The position numbers and the translations under genes are program-made. From Doryteuthis pealeii (lineage: Eukaryota; Mollusca; Cephalopoda; Myopsida; Loliginidae), in the NCBI GenBank assembly GCA_023376005.1, contig CM042143.1, positions 85,951,189 through 86,015,188 on the forward strand: DNA of 64,000 nt. The letters run 5' to 3'. Shown here one piece after another: positions 9,948 to 20,694 of this stretch (its first letter is position 1; each line of letters begins with the position of its first letter). The notes below the pieces were generated by a model, which searched no databases, was not told where the DNA came from, and saw only the letters and a program-made list of their open reading frames with translations.

Positions 9948-10340
9948 TATCAACAGGATCTGTATATACCACAGTATGATAATTTAAGTATTACAACGTT
10001 TGATATGTTTACTTAAGAGCTATTGCTATTACTTCAATATGTAAAAGTAAAAAGTAAAGTCGACGGGGCGGCCTAAAGTCGGTATCAGCAAGTCAGCAAG
10101 GGAGTCTATTCCCTTTTCAATAGCGCTAGACCAAAGAGATTGTTTTAGCATCTGAGGTGGAGCGCCACACCTATCATCAGCTCCTTACTTTACCGCACAG
10201 ATCCCTGTGCTACTCATACGCTGAGTTGGCGGGGACTGGTATCGAACTAGGAACCTTGTGGTTTCTAGCCGAACGCTCTACCGACTGAGCTAACCCGGCC
10301 CCATCTTGATTTAACTCCCTCTCATTCTTTTTTCTATATG
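9948..10340 (-). mobile_element. Helitron family 1 copy with nested SINE
   Basis: Hairpin region 'ctgtatataccacag' at the left, then the conserved 3' third. A SINE at 10047-10302 splits it, and the right part resumes at 'atcttgatttaactccctct'. It then joins repeat V at about 10340, which truncates it. Confidence 0.7.
10047..10302 (-). mobile_element. SINE family 1, full length
   Basis: Complete copy on the minus strand: tRNA-like head with A box TAGCTCAGTCGG and B box GTTCGATACC, body, and a T-rich 3' end. It lies within about 10 bp of the position used by the SINE at 860-1202 in another Helitron copy, in the same relative orientation. Confidence 0.85.
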
Positions 10341-10612
10341 ATAAAAAGGGTTGGGGTTTGTCATAAGGACAATAGTTTTGGGACAATCATATAGGTGCTA
10401 GGGCTTGACGTGACCAGAACGGAGGGGGCCTTTCCGACCGACCGTCTAGCTTAAGTAAGGACCAAAGTGGCGTGTTGCAAGCCATGAACTGCTCAGCCAC
10501 CTGGGTTCCATCCTTAAGTATGACGGGTCGCCACTTACGGCCAACAGGTGGCCCCACTGTGGGAGTCTTACCCCTCTGCAGAGGTGCAGTTATTTTATTC
10601 TAAACGACAGGG
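10340..10612 (+). repeat. Repeat V copy 3
   Basis: 3' part of repeat V, from 'tgataaaaagggttggggt' to 'aaacgacaggg', with all internal blocks in order. Confidence 0.75.
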
Positions 10613-10694
10613 CTAGAATTTACATGATTACAGTTAACGTCATATCCCTCCATATAATGCGCCTTGTACCTAACTAATTTTTGTAAATGATTAA

Positions 10695-10790
10695 CTCCGA
10701 ATTTTTTAGATGAGGCTCGATTATTTGGATTATTCGAACTATTGTCCTCTTCTTTATTGTTATATATACAATGTTTCGATCGATGTTACT
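10695..10790 (-). repeat. Repeat Z copy
   Basis: Minus-strand copy with 'gaggacaatagttcga' and an upstream 'gatcgaaacattg' block. The latter resembles the GAAA part of a hammerhead, but no CUGANGA core is kept. Confidence 0.5.
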
Positions 10791-10839
10791 GTCGCCCTTG
10801 TCCAGCATTAAACCTGCCACCCAGAGATGACTGTCACTT

Positions 10840-10945
10840 AGAACTTGTGGAATAATCATACTAAGTCCAATTACCGTCGAATTGGCAAGACAAGACAGCG
10901 AGCAGTCGTAACCCAATGCGATTCTGGTATGCTGTAAAGACCACT
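10840..10945 (-). repeat. Fragment of MITE M3
   Basis: Shares 'ccaattaccgtcgaattggc' and the following 'agacagcgagcagtcgtaac' with the right half of the MITE at 42728-43043, read in inverse orientation. Confidence 0.5.
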
Positions 10946-11139
10946 GCAAAGTGACAGGATTTGTGGAGCCTCAGAGGATCCTACAAACCAAGCAGCCAAT
11001 CAGGACTCAGGGAATGGAATCACCCAAATGCATGAGTGGACTGTTCTGAATTTGTGCTTGGCCAGTCACATTATTCAAACCAATTGTTGACTGACTGACT
11101 GACTGACTTCAATATTAACTCAACACTTTTTATCCCTGG

Positions 11140-11335
11140 TCAATATTCAATAGTTCCCTTCCTCTAGACTGGTTGCCTAACAAGGCTAAATAACTCGGTA
11201 TGTCTTACCATTTACCAATAATTAGGAGGTTTCGAAGGCGTTAGTGCAAAGTGAAACGCAAACAGCCTTGTATAGGATTTGAACTCGGGTCATCGATTCC
11301 ATTTCCCCACGACGATAACCGTTACGCTAAGATTG
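11140..11335 (-). mobile_element. SINE family 2, nearly complete
   Basis: Minus-strand copy: tRNA-like head with a B-box region 'ggatttgaactcg' (reverse) and the conserved body ('ctagactggttgcctaac', 'gttagtgcaaagtgaaacg'). Confidence 0.7.
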
Positions 11336-11459
11336 CCTTATGATATATAATGGATACCAATCATTTGGAAAAGGAAGAAACTGAGTAACCATTCCTGAGG
11401 CATTTCTCAGGGCAACAAAATTACTTGGCGACACCCATCTCCTCTCCAGAGAGCTAGTA

Positions 11460-11857
11460 AATAGAGAGAGATACAAAGAAATGAGATGGAGGTTCAAAAG
11501 TAGACAGCTAGAAAATTATGAGAGAGTGGAGAGAGAGAGAGAGCGAGAGAGAGGGAGAGAGAATTAGAGTGAGAGATACAAAGAAAGGAGGTGGAGTTTC
11601 AAAATTAAAAACTAGTAAAATTAAGAGAGAGATGAGAGAAAAAATTAGAGAGAGAGGGAGGAGAATTAGAGAGAGAGAGGGGGGGTAAATAGAGAGAGAT
11701 ACAAAGAAAGGGCTAGGGGTTCAAAAATAGACAGCTGGAAAGATTAAGAGAGAGAATTAGAGAGGGAGAGAGAGAGATTAAATAGAGAGAGATACAAGGA
11801 AAGAAGCTCGAGGCTCAAAACAGACAGATTAGAGAATGGGAGAGTGTGAGAGAGAGA

Positions 11858-11902
<45 letters not shown>

Positions 11903-12060
11903 GGGGGAGAGATTAAATAGAGAGAGAGAGAGGGGGGAGAGAGATTAAATAGAGAGAGATACAAAGAACAGGGGCGGATATTTAAAAACTGACAGCTAGA
12001 AAGAGAGAAAGACTGGGAGAGAGGGGGAGGGTGAGAGACGAGAGAGAGAGAAAGAGATGA
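11460..12060. repeat. GA-rich array with TA core
   Basis: Imperfect tandem array of a roughly 120-bp unit ('agagagatacaaagaaagg', 'agacagctagaaagattaag') in GA microsatellite, with a TA run at 11866-11893. Apparent reverse-strand Ser/Leu-rich frames are composition artefacts. Confidence 0.7.
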
Positions 12061-12240
12061 GTAAAAAAGACGCAAAATCTGGATAGATTGGTGGGAGGGG
12101 CAATGGAAGAAGATTAAATAGGGTCTTTTGGTGACTAAACTTCGCGGAGAAGGGAAAGTGTAAAGATGAAAGAGGCAAGAAGAGAAAAAAAAATCGTTTG
12201 AATAGCCAAGAGCGGACAATCATTCTAATTAGGAATTGAA

Positions 12241-12298
12241 TTCCCGCCAAAACTGTTGTCACAATACTGTCTTAACGACTTTGACGTCAGTGACGTCA
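12241..12298 (+). promoter_or_regulatory. Tandem CRE palindromes with upstream E2F-like site
   Basis: Two perfect 8-bp CRE palindromes TGACGTCA at 12282-12289 and 12291-12298, separated by one base, preceded by TTCCCGCCAAAA at 12241-12252, which matches an E2F-type site. CREB/ATF factors bind the first motif in animals. No gene with a clear start is seen nearby, so a promoter or enhancer role is inferred only. Confidence 0.35.
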
Positions 12299-12404
12299 GG
12301 GGAATAAGCCGCCATCGTATTGTCGAACTGTATCAATGAAAGGGTCACAGGCGTCTCATTATGTACATGCGGCTATTGTGTAGCTTGCTCTATGATACCA
12401 TCCC

Positions 12405-12522
12405 CTCTCTCTCTCTCTCTCTCTCTTATTCTCTCTCTCTCTCTCTCTCTCTCTTTATTCTCTATCTCTAATTCTCTCTATATATATCTATCTATCTCTA
12501 ATTGTCTCTCTGATAAAACTTA

Positions 12523-12609
<87 letters not shown>

Positions 12610-12718
12610 CTATCTATCTATCTATCTATCTCTAATTCTCTCTATATATATATATCTATCTATCTCTAATTCTCTCTCTCTATATATATATATCTATCTC
12701 TAATTGTCTCTCTGATAA

Positions 12719-12781
<63 letters not shown>

Positions 12782-12814
12782 CTCTTATCTATCTATCTCT
12801 AATTTACTCTCTGA

Positions 12815-12858
<44 letters not shown>

Positions 12859-12900
12859 GCAATTTTTTAACCTCCATCTCCTTTCTTTGTTTCTCTCTAT
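12405..12900. repeat. Complex CT/TA/TATC microsatellite block
   Basis: Alternating (CT)n, (TA)n and (TATC)n runs, with an imperfect larger period marked by 'ctctaattgtctctctgata' near 12497, 12695 and 12797. Confidence 0.85.
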
Positions 12901-12925
12901 CTAATGGCTCTCTGGAGAGGAGATG

Positions 12926-12985
12926 GCCAATATATATATATATATATATAATATATATATATATATATAATCCATATATATATAT
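12926..12985. repeat. (TA)n microsatellite
   Basis: Interrupted TA runs. Confidence 0.85.
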
Positions 12986-12989
12986 CCGT

Positions 12990-13516
12990 TTCTATTCTTT
13001 TTTCCCTCTCGTTTTATCTCGCTCCAACTTTTCCTTTTCATCTTTCTTCCTTTCTTCTTTTCCTTCTTTCTGACTTCCCTGTCTCCCACGTGACACCCAC
13101 CAGACGGTTGGATTTGACATGCTATTGAAATATTAATTACAGACAGCTTCATGTATTGAAGATAACGGAATTCAGACTATGCATAAATGAAAAAGAAAAA
13201 TTAGTCTATAAATGGATTATCTGATAAAATATGATGAAAATGAGCGGGGGGGGGAGATGCATCGAGATGGAGTTATATTGGCAAATTAGATGCAAGATGC
13301 TGTTCGAGTCCTCTTCACACGATGCCTACACGAAGGTCAACGCCATCTATTCGTGACAATGCGGGCGGTAAAGGTTCTAAACAGAGGATCGCCAGTTTAA
13401 GGTACGGCAGGGACCCCCAGTGCCCGGTACCGCCACGGCTACCATGAGTGATCGTCTGAAACCACAAAGTGAAAATCACTGACGGAACACTCGCACCTCA
13501 CCGCACAAGGGAAATA
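12990..13516. other. Unassigned, higher-complexity sequence
   Basis: Bases 13260-13500 are relatively GC-balanced and match no other part of the window. No frame over 60 codons with sense content, and no domain recognised. Confidence 0.3.
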
Positions 13517-13859
13517 TCTATTAATAATGGAGATTCGCTTCCGGGTTTGTCTGTAACAAAAACTACGTCACTGCTTACGTCACATTACCCAAAATCGTCA
13601 TAACATAGAATAAATACACTCAAAATTTGAACATGCAACATTAGGCAGTCCTCATTGTTTTTTTTTAAACAAGTTTTAATAAATACATGACTGGTATTAT
13701 ATATCTATATTTTATTTTTTAATACTTTAATGAATTTGATGATATTACTTATTTAGGGTACAAACTCGCTGACATTGAATTTTTAACTTCCAGCCATCAG
13801 GCAATATGTTTAAAAAATTAATTTTTACATCGCCCGGAGGGTGTTTTTTATTTTGCTAG
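13517..13859 (+). mobile_element. Helitron family 2, short complete copy
   Basis: 343-bp non-autonomous element. It starts TCTATTAATAATGGAGATTC after an A and ends with hairpin CGCCCGGAGGGTG, a short spacer and CTAG before a T. The same two ends occur in the 811-bp and 897-bp copies at 50797 and 44609, which have extra internal sequence. Confidence 0.75.
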
Positions 13860-13861
13860 TC

Positions 13862-14100
13862 AATGATAATGCAGGGACAAGATATGCTGGTCACTGCTGG
13901 AGAAACAAGGACAAACTCATAAATGACGTTCTACTATGGACACGGCAATATAGGCCGACCAACACAAATCTACAAAAATCAGCTCCGTATGGACACTGCA
14001 TGCCGTGCAGAAGACCTAGGTGTCGAAAGAGAGAGTCATGGGATAAGTGCTGTCAAAACGATCTAATGATGATAATGGTACTATATTGGTGCTGTACGTG
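13862..14100 (+). pseudogene. LINE 3'-end ORF fragment
   Basis: A plus-strand frame reads 'RYAGHCWRNKDKLINDVLLW', a motif also encoded near the C-terminus of the LINE at 33362-34365. It is followed by a diverged tail ending in GAT-rich sequence. 5'-truncated. It abuts the Helitron 3' end. Confidence 0.65.
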
Positions 14101-14224
14101 GTGTATTGGTTAGCGAGCTAGGCTAGAGGACTATTGTTAGTTTAGTTCTTACTTCTTCAGGTCTTCTGTTAAATCAAGCTGAGCTTAATAACTGACAATC
14201 GGTAAGCTAACCATACCTGTCTTT

Positions 14225-14862
14225 TTTGTTGATTGATTGGTCAGATTTTACGGCATGTTAACTCCTATTGGGTTATTTCATGCCGAAGACATTTTGCTTT
14301 ATTTATTCTTGTTGGATACTCAATATTTTTTTCAAACTGAATTTTTAAACACACTTTTAATACTCTTCTTTTTTTAAAAATCTACTTAACCCATAGATGG
14401 GACCCTTACAGGTACTACCATTCCGGGTCAGGTAGGACCTGGGCTAATGGCAATAAATGGTACTCCACATTCCCCAGAGTTCTAGAATTGGAACTTCACC
14501 ACTAGATGCAGTTTAACGTCATACTCTGAACACTAAGACCCTCAGTCATTCTTCTAGCATATATATCATAAAAAGTGTTAGTGCGTGACATAACGGCCAT
14601 GGGTTTTGGACAATGATATAGGTGCTAAAGTTTCATGTGAGAGCCGATTGATCGGAGGGGGCCTTTCTGGCCGCCTGTCTAGCCTAAGTAAGGCCAAAGT
14701 CGAGTGTTGCATGTCATGATTGCTGAGCCGTCAGGATTCCATCCTTAAGCATCACTGGTCGCCACCTATGCCCAACAGATGGCCCTATTGAAGGGGGAGA
14801 CTTACCTCTCTGCAGGGGTGCAATCGGCGTATTCTACAACCCCAGTCGACAGGGTAGGGAAA
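14225..14862 (+). repeat. Repeat V copy 4 (long)
   Basis: One of the fullest copies of repeat V: 'ttttacggcatgttaac', 'ttatttcatgccgaagacat', 'cccatagatgggaccc', 'tgataaaaagtgttag', the 'aatgatataggtgct' block and 'ccagtcgacagggt' at the 3' end. About 640 bp with no ORF, no terminal inverted repeat and no tRNA head; class unknown. Confidence 0.7.
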
Positions 14863-14944
14863 AGTTTGGTTTGGTTTTATAAACTGGTATAAATTTTTTC
14901 ATAGACCTAATGTGTATTAATAAATTGGTAAAATTAATAGATTA

Positions 14945-15205
14945 GTGGCTACTGCCTCTGCCTTTTAGCACCTATATGATAAAAAGGTTTGGGTGTTCAC
15001 CATAAGAGTAATTTGAACAATACAGTCGAGACAATCATATAGCTGCTAGGGTTTGACATGACCAGGCTATTGATCGGGTCGGGCCTCCCTGAACGCCCGT
15101 CTAGCCTAAGTAACGGGCGAAATGGGGTGGGGTGCATGTCATGGGACCACTTAGTACCCGGGTCACAGACTGTTCCGCCACCACGATCCAACCGACAGGG
15201 TGGGT
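14945..15205 (+). repeat. Repeat V copy 5 (3' part, tandem to copy 4)
   Basis: Second 3' half of V, separated from copy 4 by a spacer of about 85 bp that is conserved in the V-V composite at 28345-29440. The spacer here lacks the SINE present in the other composite and so gives its empty site (about 14925). Confidence 0.7.
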
Positions 15206-15565
15206 CGTTTTTGTAATTGTCCGACATTACCTATTGAACAATCTAGTCACTCCGTGTAAATTTCATTTGTTTATCGAGAACAAGTTGTCAGTGTCGTATT
15301 TCCAACTCGTTATCTTCACTGGTCGTTTGTCGTAGATTTGTGTTGGCCGAAAATATCGCTATTTTTGCAGCCAAAATATCTTATTGATATTCAATCAACG
15401 ATTTTGAAATTGTCAGAAACACTTCATCTTTTTTCCAGGAGATATTTTCTCTCATTTTGCTAATTCCGTTCGGCTGAGATAATTTGATTTACACTCCTTT
15501 CGACTCAATCGACCGGGCAGATTTCAAATGAGTTCAAGATAGCTATCTATTTTGGTCAAAACTGG
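15206..15565. other. Unassigned
   Basis: No feature recognised. Confidence 0.3.
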
Positions 15566-15566
15566 A

Positions 15567-15569
<3 letters not shown>

Positions 15570-15603
<34 letters not shown>

Positions 15604-15751
15604 TAATTGTAGTAGAGTAAATAAGTTAAGGGTCTATCAGGGTTTCAATCCAAATGATTTTATCAAGACCCTACCCTATACTTAAGTCGATGTGTCTCCT
15701 TAAATAAACTATATTATAGTTTATATATATATAGATTATTTTATATTTTGA

Positions 15752-15795
<44 letters not shown>
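15570..15795. repeat. (TA)n microsatellites
   Basis: TA runs at 15570-15601 and 15757-15795 with AT-rich sequence between. Confidence 0.85.
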
Positions 15796-15798
<3 letters not shown>

Positions 15799-15973
15799 GT
15801 AATACTCGTCAGTTGTTTACGGATTTGTGTTCTCTGGTGATCGTAACATATATCTATAGTTCTATGTATTTATCAGTTAAATGCTCGTCTCTTACTGGCA
15901 ACTGCTAGAAGTAGTTGCTATGTATAGCCACATTGATGAGATGTAAACGTCGAACACGATGTCTTTGGATGAC

Positions 15974-15983
15974 TATATATATG

Positions 15984-16018
<35 letters not shown>

Positions 16019-16026
16019 ATATATAT
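15974..16026. repeat. (TA)n(GT)n(TA)n microsatellite
   Basis: Compound dinucleotide array. Confidence 0.85.
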
Positions 16027-16034
16027 ACATAATG

Positions 16035-16180
16035 AAGGGTCGTGGTTTAAGTGTTAGAGTCGTTGGAAATGGACTTGTCAACCCGAGTTCATGTCCTGGA
16101 CGAAGCTTTTTGCATTTCATTCTGAATTCAAACCTGTTGAAATTGATCTTGTGTCACATCCTGCTCACGCTGAGGTATTT

Positions 16181-16186
<6 letters not shown>
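16035..16186 (+). mobile_element. SINE family 2, internally deleted
   Basis: Head with the B-box region 'cccgagttcatgtcctgga', then a jump from the 5' body straight to the 3' end ('ttgtgtcacatcctgctcac'). The typical middle with the polypyrimidine block is missing. A TA run follows. Confidence 0.65.

Positions 16187-16232
<46 letters not shown>
16184..16232. repeat. (TA)n microsatellite
   Basis: TA run at the SINE 3' end, seen repeatedly for this SINE family. Confidence 0.9.
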
Positions 16233-16236
<4 letters not shown>

Positions 16237-16333
16237 GGTTTGTAGATTGATTTTAAAAGCTTATGACAATGCGAAGGAAATAAACGTAACGAGTAAGTAT
16301 CTACTGACATCCCACCATGCTTGTCAAATACAA

Positions 16334-16570
16334 GGATCATTAAAGTGGGGAACCACGCACAAACCAAAGCTCATGCGTGGCTAGTGTTTAAAAATTGCGT
16401 GAATCATTTCAGCATTCCTCTTTTTAGACGCCTCAGGCACTGGGCAATAAGCCCAGCCCTACCCCTTTAAGTCGAGAGGGCAGATGTTTCCTTGGGGGAT
16501 ACCCCCCCCCCTTGGATCACGCTATTAATACCTTACCAGTCCAGAAGCCGAAGCCACAAGACACAGGCCC
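16334..16570 (+). repeat. Repeat U, free-standing copy
   Basis: Carries 'ccaaagctcatgcgtgg', 'gcctcaggcactgggcaata', 'ccctttaagtcgagag' and 'ggatcacgctattaat'. The same segment is nested in Helitron family 2 copies at 45058-45330 and 51010-51268 and is alone at 22150-22412. No ORF conservation is seen. Confidence 0.65.
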
Positions 16571-16778
16571 CGAAGCCTAGGTAAAAATTATATTGTTCAT
16601 TTTTCTTTCTTTTTTTTTTCATGTTTCTTAATATTTTGGGATTAATATCCAATCTTCCCAAGACCTCGGAACCCATAAAGGAATGTCGATGGCTATCCGT
16701 ATTAATCCACGTTAGTGTGGAGGTAGTACCGTGTGTGTTTCTGTATTTGTTTTTAAAGTTTTTAATATATATAGTAAG

Positions 16779-16996
16779 CAAGTAAAGTTAGCGGAGTGTC
16801 CTATTCTCGGTATCAGCCGGACAGCGAGGGAGTCTATCCCCTTCTCGCTTGATCAAGACCAGGAATTTTTTTTGATGAAATGGAGCGCCACTACTACCGT
16901 CAGCTCCCCACTTTACCGCACAGATTAGATTATTGGCGGGGACCAGTATCGAACTCAGAACGATTCCAAGGCGGTGCTCTACCGACTGAGATCAAC

Positions 16997-17000
<4 letters not shown>
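16779..17000 (-). mobile_element. SINE family 1, near complete
   Basis: Minus-strand copy. The head at 16935-17000 has an altered A box and a B box 'GTTCGATACTGG'. A TA run begins at the head end, replacing the flank. Confidence 0.75.

Positions 17001-17051
<51 letters not shown>
17000..17051. repeat. (TA)n microsatellite
   Basis: TA run; a second one lies at 17176-17210. Confidence 0.9.
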
Positions 17052-17055
<4 letters not shown>

Positions 17056-17170
17056 GCCTAATTCATTTAATTATAATTAATTAATTAATAAATTAGTTAT
17101 GACTTTAATTAAGAACATATTCTCCCAAAAATTGTCGGCCTTCGCCATTTCAAACACATTGTTTGTTCAC

Positions 17171-17212
<42 letters not shown>

Positions 17213-17457
17213 CTTCTAAACTCTACCGGTGTGGAGAAAACCCTGGTAATTCAGTTTTTAGAAAGAAAAAAAATTTAAACTGGCATCTGGGGAAAAAACG
17301 TTTTTTTTTAAAAGAAAAGACCAGCACATCTGGTATCATCAGTATCCTATGTAGTGGCCAAAAAAAAAAACATCGGGGGGGGGGTCTAAGTTGTATATGT
17401 AAAAAGCACTCAATACATTAAGTAGAACAAGATTATAAGGACCTACATGAGTCAGAC

Positions 17458-17499
17458 GCTATCTACCTAGGTTTCACCCAAATGGTTCTTCAGGATAAT

Positions 17500-17500
<1 letters not shown>
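17458..17500 (-). ncRNA. Hammerhead ribozyme motif (type I) 1
   Basis: Read on the minus strand: stem I 5' strand TATC, core CTGAAGA (17487-17493), stem II ACC-ATTTG-GGT, GAA (17473-17475), palindromic stem III ACCTAGGT (17465-17472), cleavage position A (17464), then GATA (17460-17463), which pairs back with TATC. All invariant core positions (CUGANGA, GAA, A15.1-U16.1) are present. The loop-less stem III is typical of the minimal hammerheads of Penelope-like elements and retrozymes, which tend to work as dimers. A TA/GT microsatellite starts immediately beyond it. Confidence 0.7.

Positions 17501-17502
<2 letters not shown>

Positions 17503-17566
<64 letters not shown>
17503..17566. repeat. 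(TA)n(GT)n microsatellite
   Basis: Compound array adjacent to hammerhead motif 1. Confidence 0.9.
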
Positions 17567-18770
17567 TATGTATTTTTTCTATGGATGAATAAGCCAAATT
17601 TAGCTCAAAAGAGCAGATTCCTAAAGTATGAATTGAATGAAGGAATCCAACCAATGACTTTCGCTATTATTCCACAACTCCTCACAAGTCAGTATCTGTG
17701 TACGTAGTTGGGGACTCAAAATTTCATAAGCTGAAAAGGTCATAGGATGACGTCATATCTACTGTTTTTAATCTTTATGTAACCTAATAACTTGGTTGAC
17801 ACGTGACCTTCAAAGAAGAGAATATTGATAATTAAAAGAAAAGATAAAACAGTCAATCTACAGAAACCTTTGACAAAGGGTGGATGCTACCTGAGTATCT
17901 GGTACCTGTTACCTGTTACATAATTCGTGGGTAGGCTACGAATTATGTCTGTAAGTGTAGTAAAATTCAAATAACGGTATGGTAAATGGAAAGTTACCAT
18001 TAACCATTATAGGAAGTTGTGAAAGTGATTGACAATGCAGTTCACCTTTTCTGACCTGGACGCCGATTGCTGATTGGCAGAAGGCCATCCTGAGAAGGGA
18101 ACAGATTTAGTTAGTTAGATTTTGGCCGTTAGTAGAAAGGAGCAGACGCGAGGATTGTTGCTCTCAAGATGCCGACTTCTCACCGCGCGGTTGAAAACCC
18201 TTATGGGCTTCGGTTTTTTAATAAATAATGATGATGTCTTGTAAAACAATCCAGTCTTGCTTAATTATTGCCAACATTATTACCAACGACAGAATGAGAC
18301 AGACAACCCAGACCAGAAGAATAAATCAGTCTAGAAGAAGATGGCCGCCGACGAAGTAGAACCAGAAAGAATCTATATCCTTTTCATCTCTCCTCATTAT
18401 ATACCCGATGTAAAAGGGTATATAACATACTTTGTATCTAAAATCTTTTATTCATCAACCTTTACCTTTTAACTTTTTTTATCTATTTATTCGCTCTATA
18501 TGACGAGGTCCATTAAGAGAAATACCTTACAAAATTTTCCCCTGGCGGAATAAGTCGCTTTATATAAATAGATAATCGGAAATTGTTACCTTAATCCTCA
18601 TTAGGCGCTACATTGTTAGGTAAAAGGTTAGGATAAACTTGTCTAGCTGATCATTGTTACTGTGTTGCGAGTTCGAATCTCAATAGGTTCCCCATATTCA
18701 TGACCTTATGCCAAATCTTAGCTATTAACCTTCAACCTTTTTGCCAAAAAGTCACAACACCATCATCATC
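17567..18770. other. Unassigned
   Basis: About 1.2 kb with no recognised repeat family or coding signal. One isolated CRE palindrome TGACGTCA occurs at 17748-17755. Confidence 0.3.
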
Positions 18771-18773
18771 TAA

Positions 18774-18775
<2 letters not shown>

Positions 18776-18831
<56 letters not shown>

Positions 18832-18869
18832 GCGCGCTCTCTCTCTCCGTCTGTCTGTGTGTGTGTGTG

Positions 18870-18921
<52 letters not shown>
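18776..18921. repeat. (CT)n/(GT)n microsatellite
   Basis: CT runs flanking a short (GT)n. Confidence 0.9.
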
Positions 18922-18925
<4 letters not shown>

Positions 18926-18974
18926 ATACTCCGAAAGTATAGAATCCTATATATGATTACCTACTAAACTATAT

Positions 18975-19440
18975 TGGTAGCTCAACTCTCAACCTGAAAA
19001 AAGACGTATCCTGGTTATGAGATTAAATTGTATCTGATGGTGAGGCTCCTGGACATCTGGAGCGCGTAGAGTACTCCTTTCATTGCCATTACCCACAGCT
19101 CAACTCTGACCCGGAAAAATGGACATCTGTACTGGTTATGGCACTAAACTGCATCTGATGCTTAGTCAACAGGATTATACCTCTGGGGAGTGTAGAGTAC
19201 CCCTTTCATTGCCATTACACCCAGCTCAACTCTGACCCGAGGTGGTAGTACCTTGTTAGGGTCCCATCTATGGGTCAAATAGATTTGTTTAAAAATATTT
19301 GTATTGAATTGGGTTATTAATATCATATAATCAAGAAATTAAGAAACTATACAAAAGATCTAAGTATAAACGTACAATACACGCAATTCCTTGACCCCTA
19401 GGCATAAAATAACCTGAGACAGGTTGACATGCCATAAAAA
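18975..19440 (-). repeat. Repeat V copy 6, with internal duplication
   Basis: 5' half of V on the minus strand, ending with 'gttgacatgccataaaa'. The block 'cctttcattgccattac' plus 'agctcaactctgacccg' occurs twice (about 19076-19110 and 19202-19240): a local tandem duplication of roughly 125 bp. Confidence 0.7.
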
Positions 19441-19544
19441 TATTATTTACGTAAAGTAGGAATGGATATTTGTACTTCTCCTCACTCTAGCAAATGCATT
19501 TTCGACATATATATTTATCCAACCCCTCCTCTCAATCAGGATGT

Positions 19545-19797
19545 GACACAAGGTCAATTTCTTGAGCGGAGTTTAATTAGTTAGAATTCAGTTTTCCTTC
19601 TCCTACACTGTTCCCATAGCCAAGTTTTAAAAGTCCAGTCTGCCCTACTATTTACCAATTTCTGGAAGGAGAGTAGTTGGATTCGTCCCTTTCCCAAGGG
19701 TATTAGTGCTAAATAGTGAAATCCAAACAACCCCGTCCAGGATTTGAACTCTGACCGACGAGTCCATTTCCTACGACTTTAACCATTACGCCACGCG
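19545..19797 (-). mobile_element. SINE family 2, full length
   Basis: Complete minus-strand copy: 3' end 'ggatgtgacacaaggtcaat', body with 'cccaagggtattagtgcta', B box in 'caggatttgaactc', and A box in 'aaccattacgccacgcg'. Confidence 0.85.
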
Positions 19798-20083
19798 ATT
19801 GCATTTTGCGACATATAAGTTCATGGGATGAAAAATGGATATTTTATGGGAATATAAAATTCGAGACAGACAATGTTTTATTGAAAAAAGCAAAAAAAAA
19901 CAAATTGGATTTCCATTGAAGAAAATGTTTCAAGTGTTTCATGCAATTGTTGTCGCCACTAGCAATTACAACTGACATCAATGTCAACAGTTAGTGTTGC
20001 GTTGAAACATTTCTTGGAAGGAAAAAGAGGTATAATTTAATCAGTGCCAAAGATATAACAATGTTCCATCGGGATAATACATA

Positions 20084-20433
20084 CTAGCAGGACTTGTGAA
20101 TATACCATCATTGGCAATTCAGTCTCGAAAGACTATGATAAAAGTTTTTGTGTGCCCCTAAAGTTGCAGCGCCTCCTGTGACTATGAAGTCCAATGTTTG
20201 AGAAACATTCTCGACCACAGATTTTGCATTTGTAGGTTGTCCCTGTAGATGATGATGTTCCGATGCTTTGTTGCCGTTGCTTTCTTATGGACCTCTTAGC
20301 TTCATGATGTTGTATCAGGGTGACTTGTGAATATACCACAGTATGATCATTTAATTATTACAACGTTTCATATGTTTACTTAAGAGCTATTGCTAAATGG
20401 TTCAATATGTAAAAAATATGATAATCTTGATTT

Positions 20434-20487
<54 letters not shown>

Positions 20488-20495
20488 CTATTTTT
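20084..20495 (-). mobile_element. Helitron family 1 copy interrupted by a LINE
   Basis: CTAG end at 20084-20087 after an A. The 3' hairpin is split by a LINE fragment, then the element continues to the (CT)n at 20438-20484 and stops at 'ctattttttctttccccc'. Confidence 0.75.
20108..20321 (-). pseudogene. 5'-truncated LINE insertion with zinc-finger ORF end and 17-bp TSD
   Basis: A minus-strand frame encodes a C2H2-type knuckle, 'YKCKICGRECFSNIGLHSH' followed by RRRC, a motif found at the C-terminus of some metazoan LINE ORFs. The insert is bounded by an exact 17-bp direct repeat GACTTGTGAATATACCA (20091-20107 and 20322-20338). This is a target-site duplication: the sequence belongs to the host Helitron hairpin. 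214 bp, 5'-truncated. Confidence 0.8.
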
Positions 20496-20694
20496 TCTTT
20501 CCCCCGACAGTTTCAATGCAGCATAAAACAAAAACAATTGCTATTCATTTCCTTTTACATTAGTAGATTAGTAGATAACTGTTTTAATACGTGTAAACTT
20601 TGATGAATATTAATTAGATTGTTGTCATAACAACCAAATCAATGTCTTATTATGGACAAATGATAACAATAATTCTTTGTTAGGATTCATATAA

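Noticed and set aside
14140..14175. CTGAAGA-AGT-aaga-ACT on the minus strand
   Set aside because: Followed by AAA instead of GAA; stem III and stem I do not pair.
17320..17360. Another hammerhead (CTGATGA followed by ACCAG/CTGGT stem, minus strand)
   Set aside because: The required GAA is replaced by TTTT and no stem I is found.
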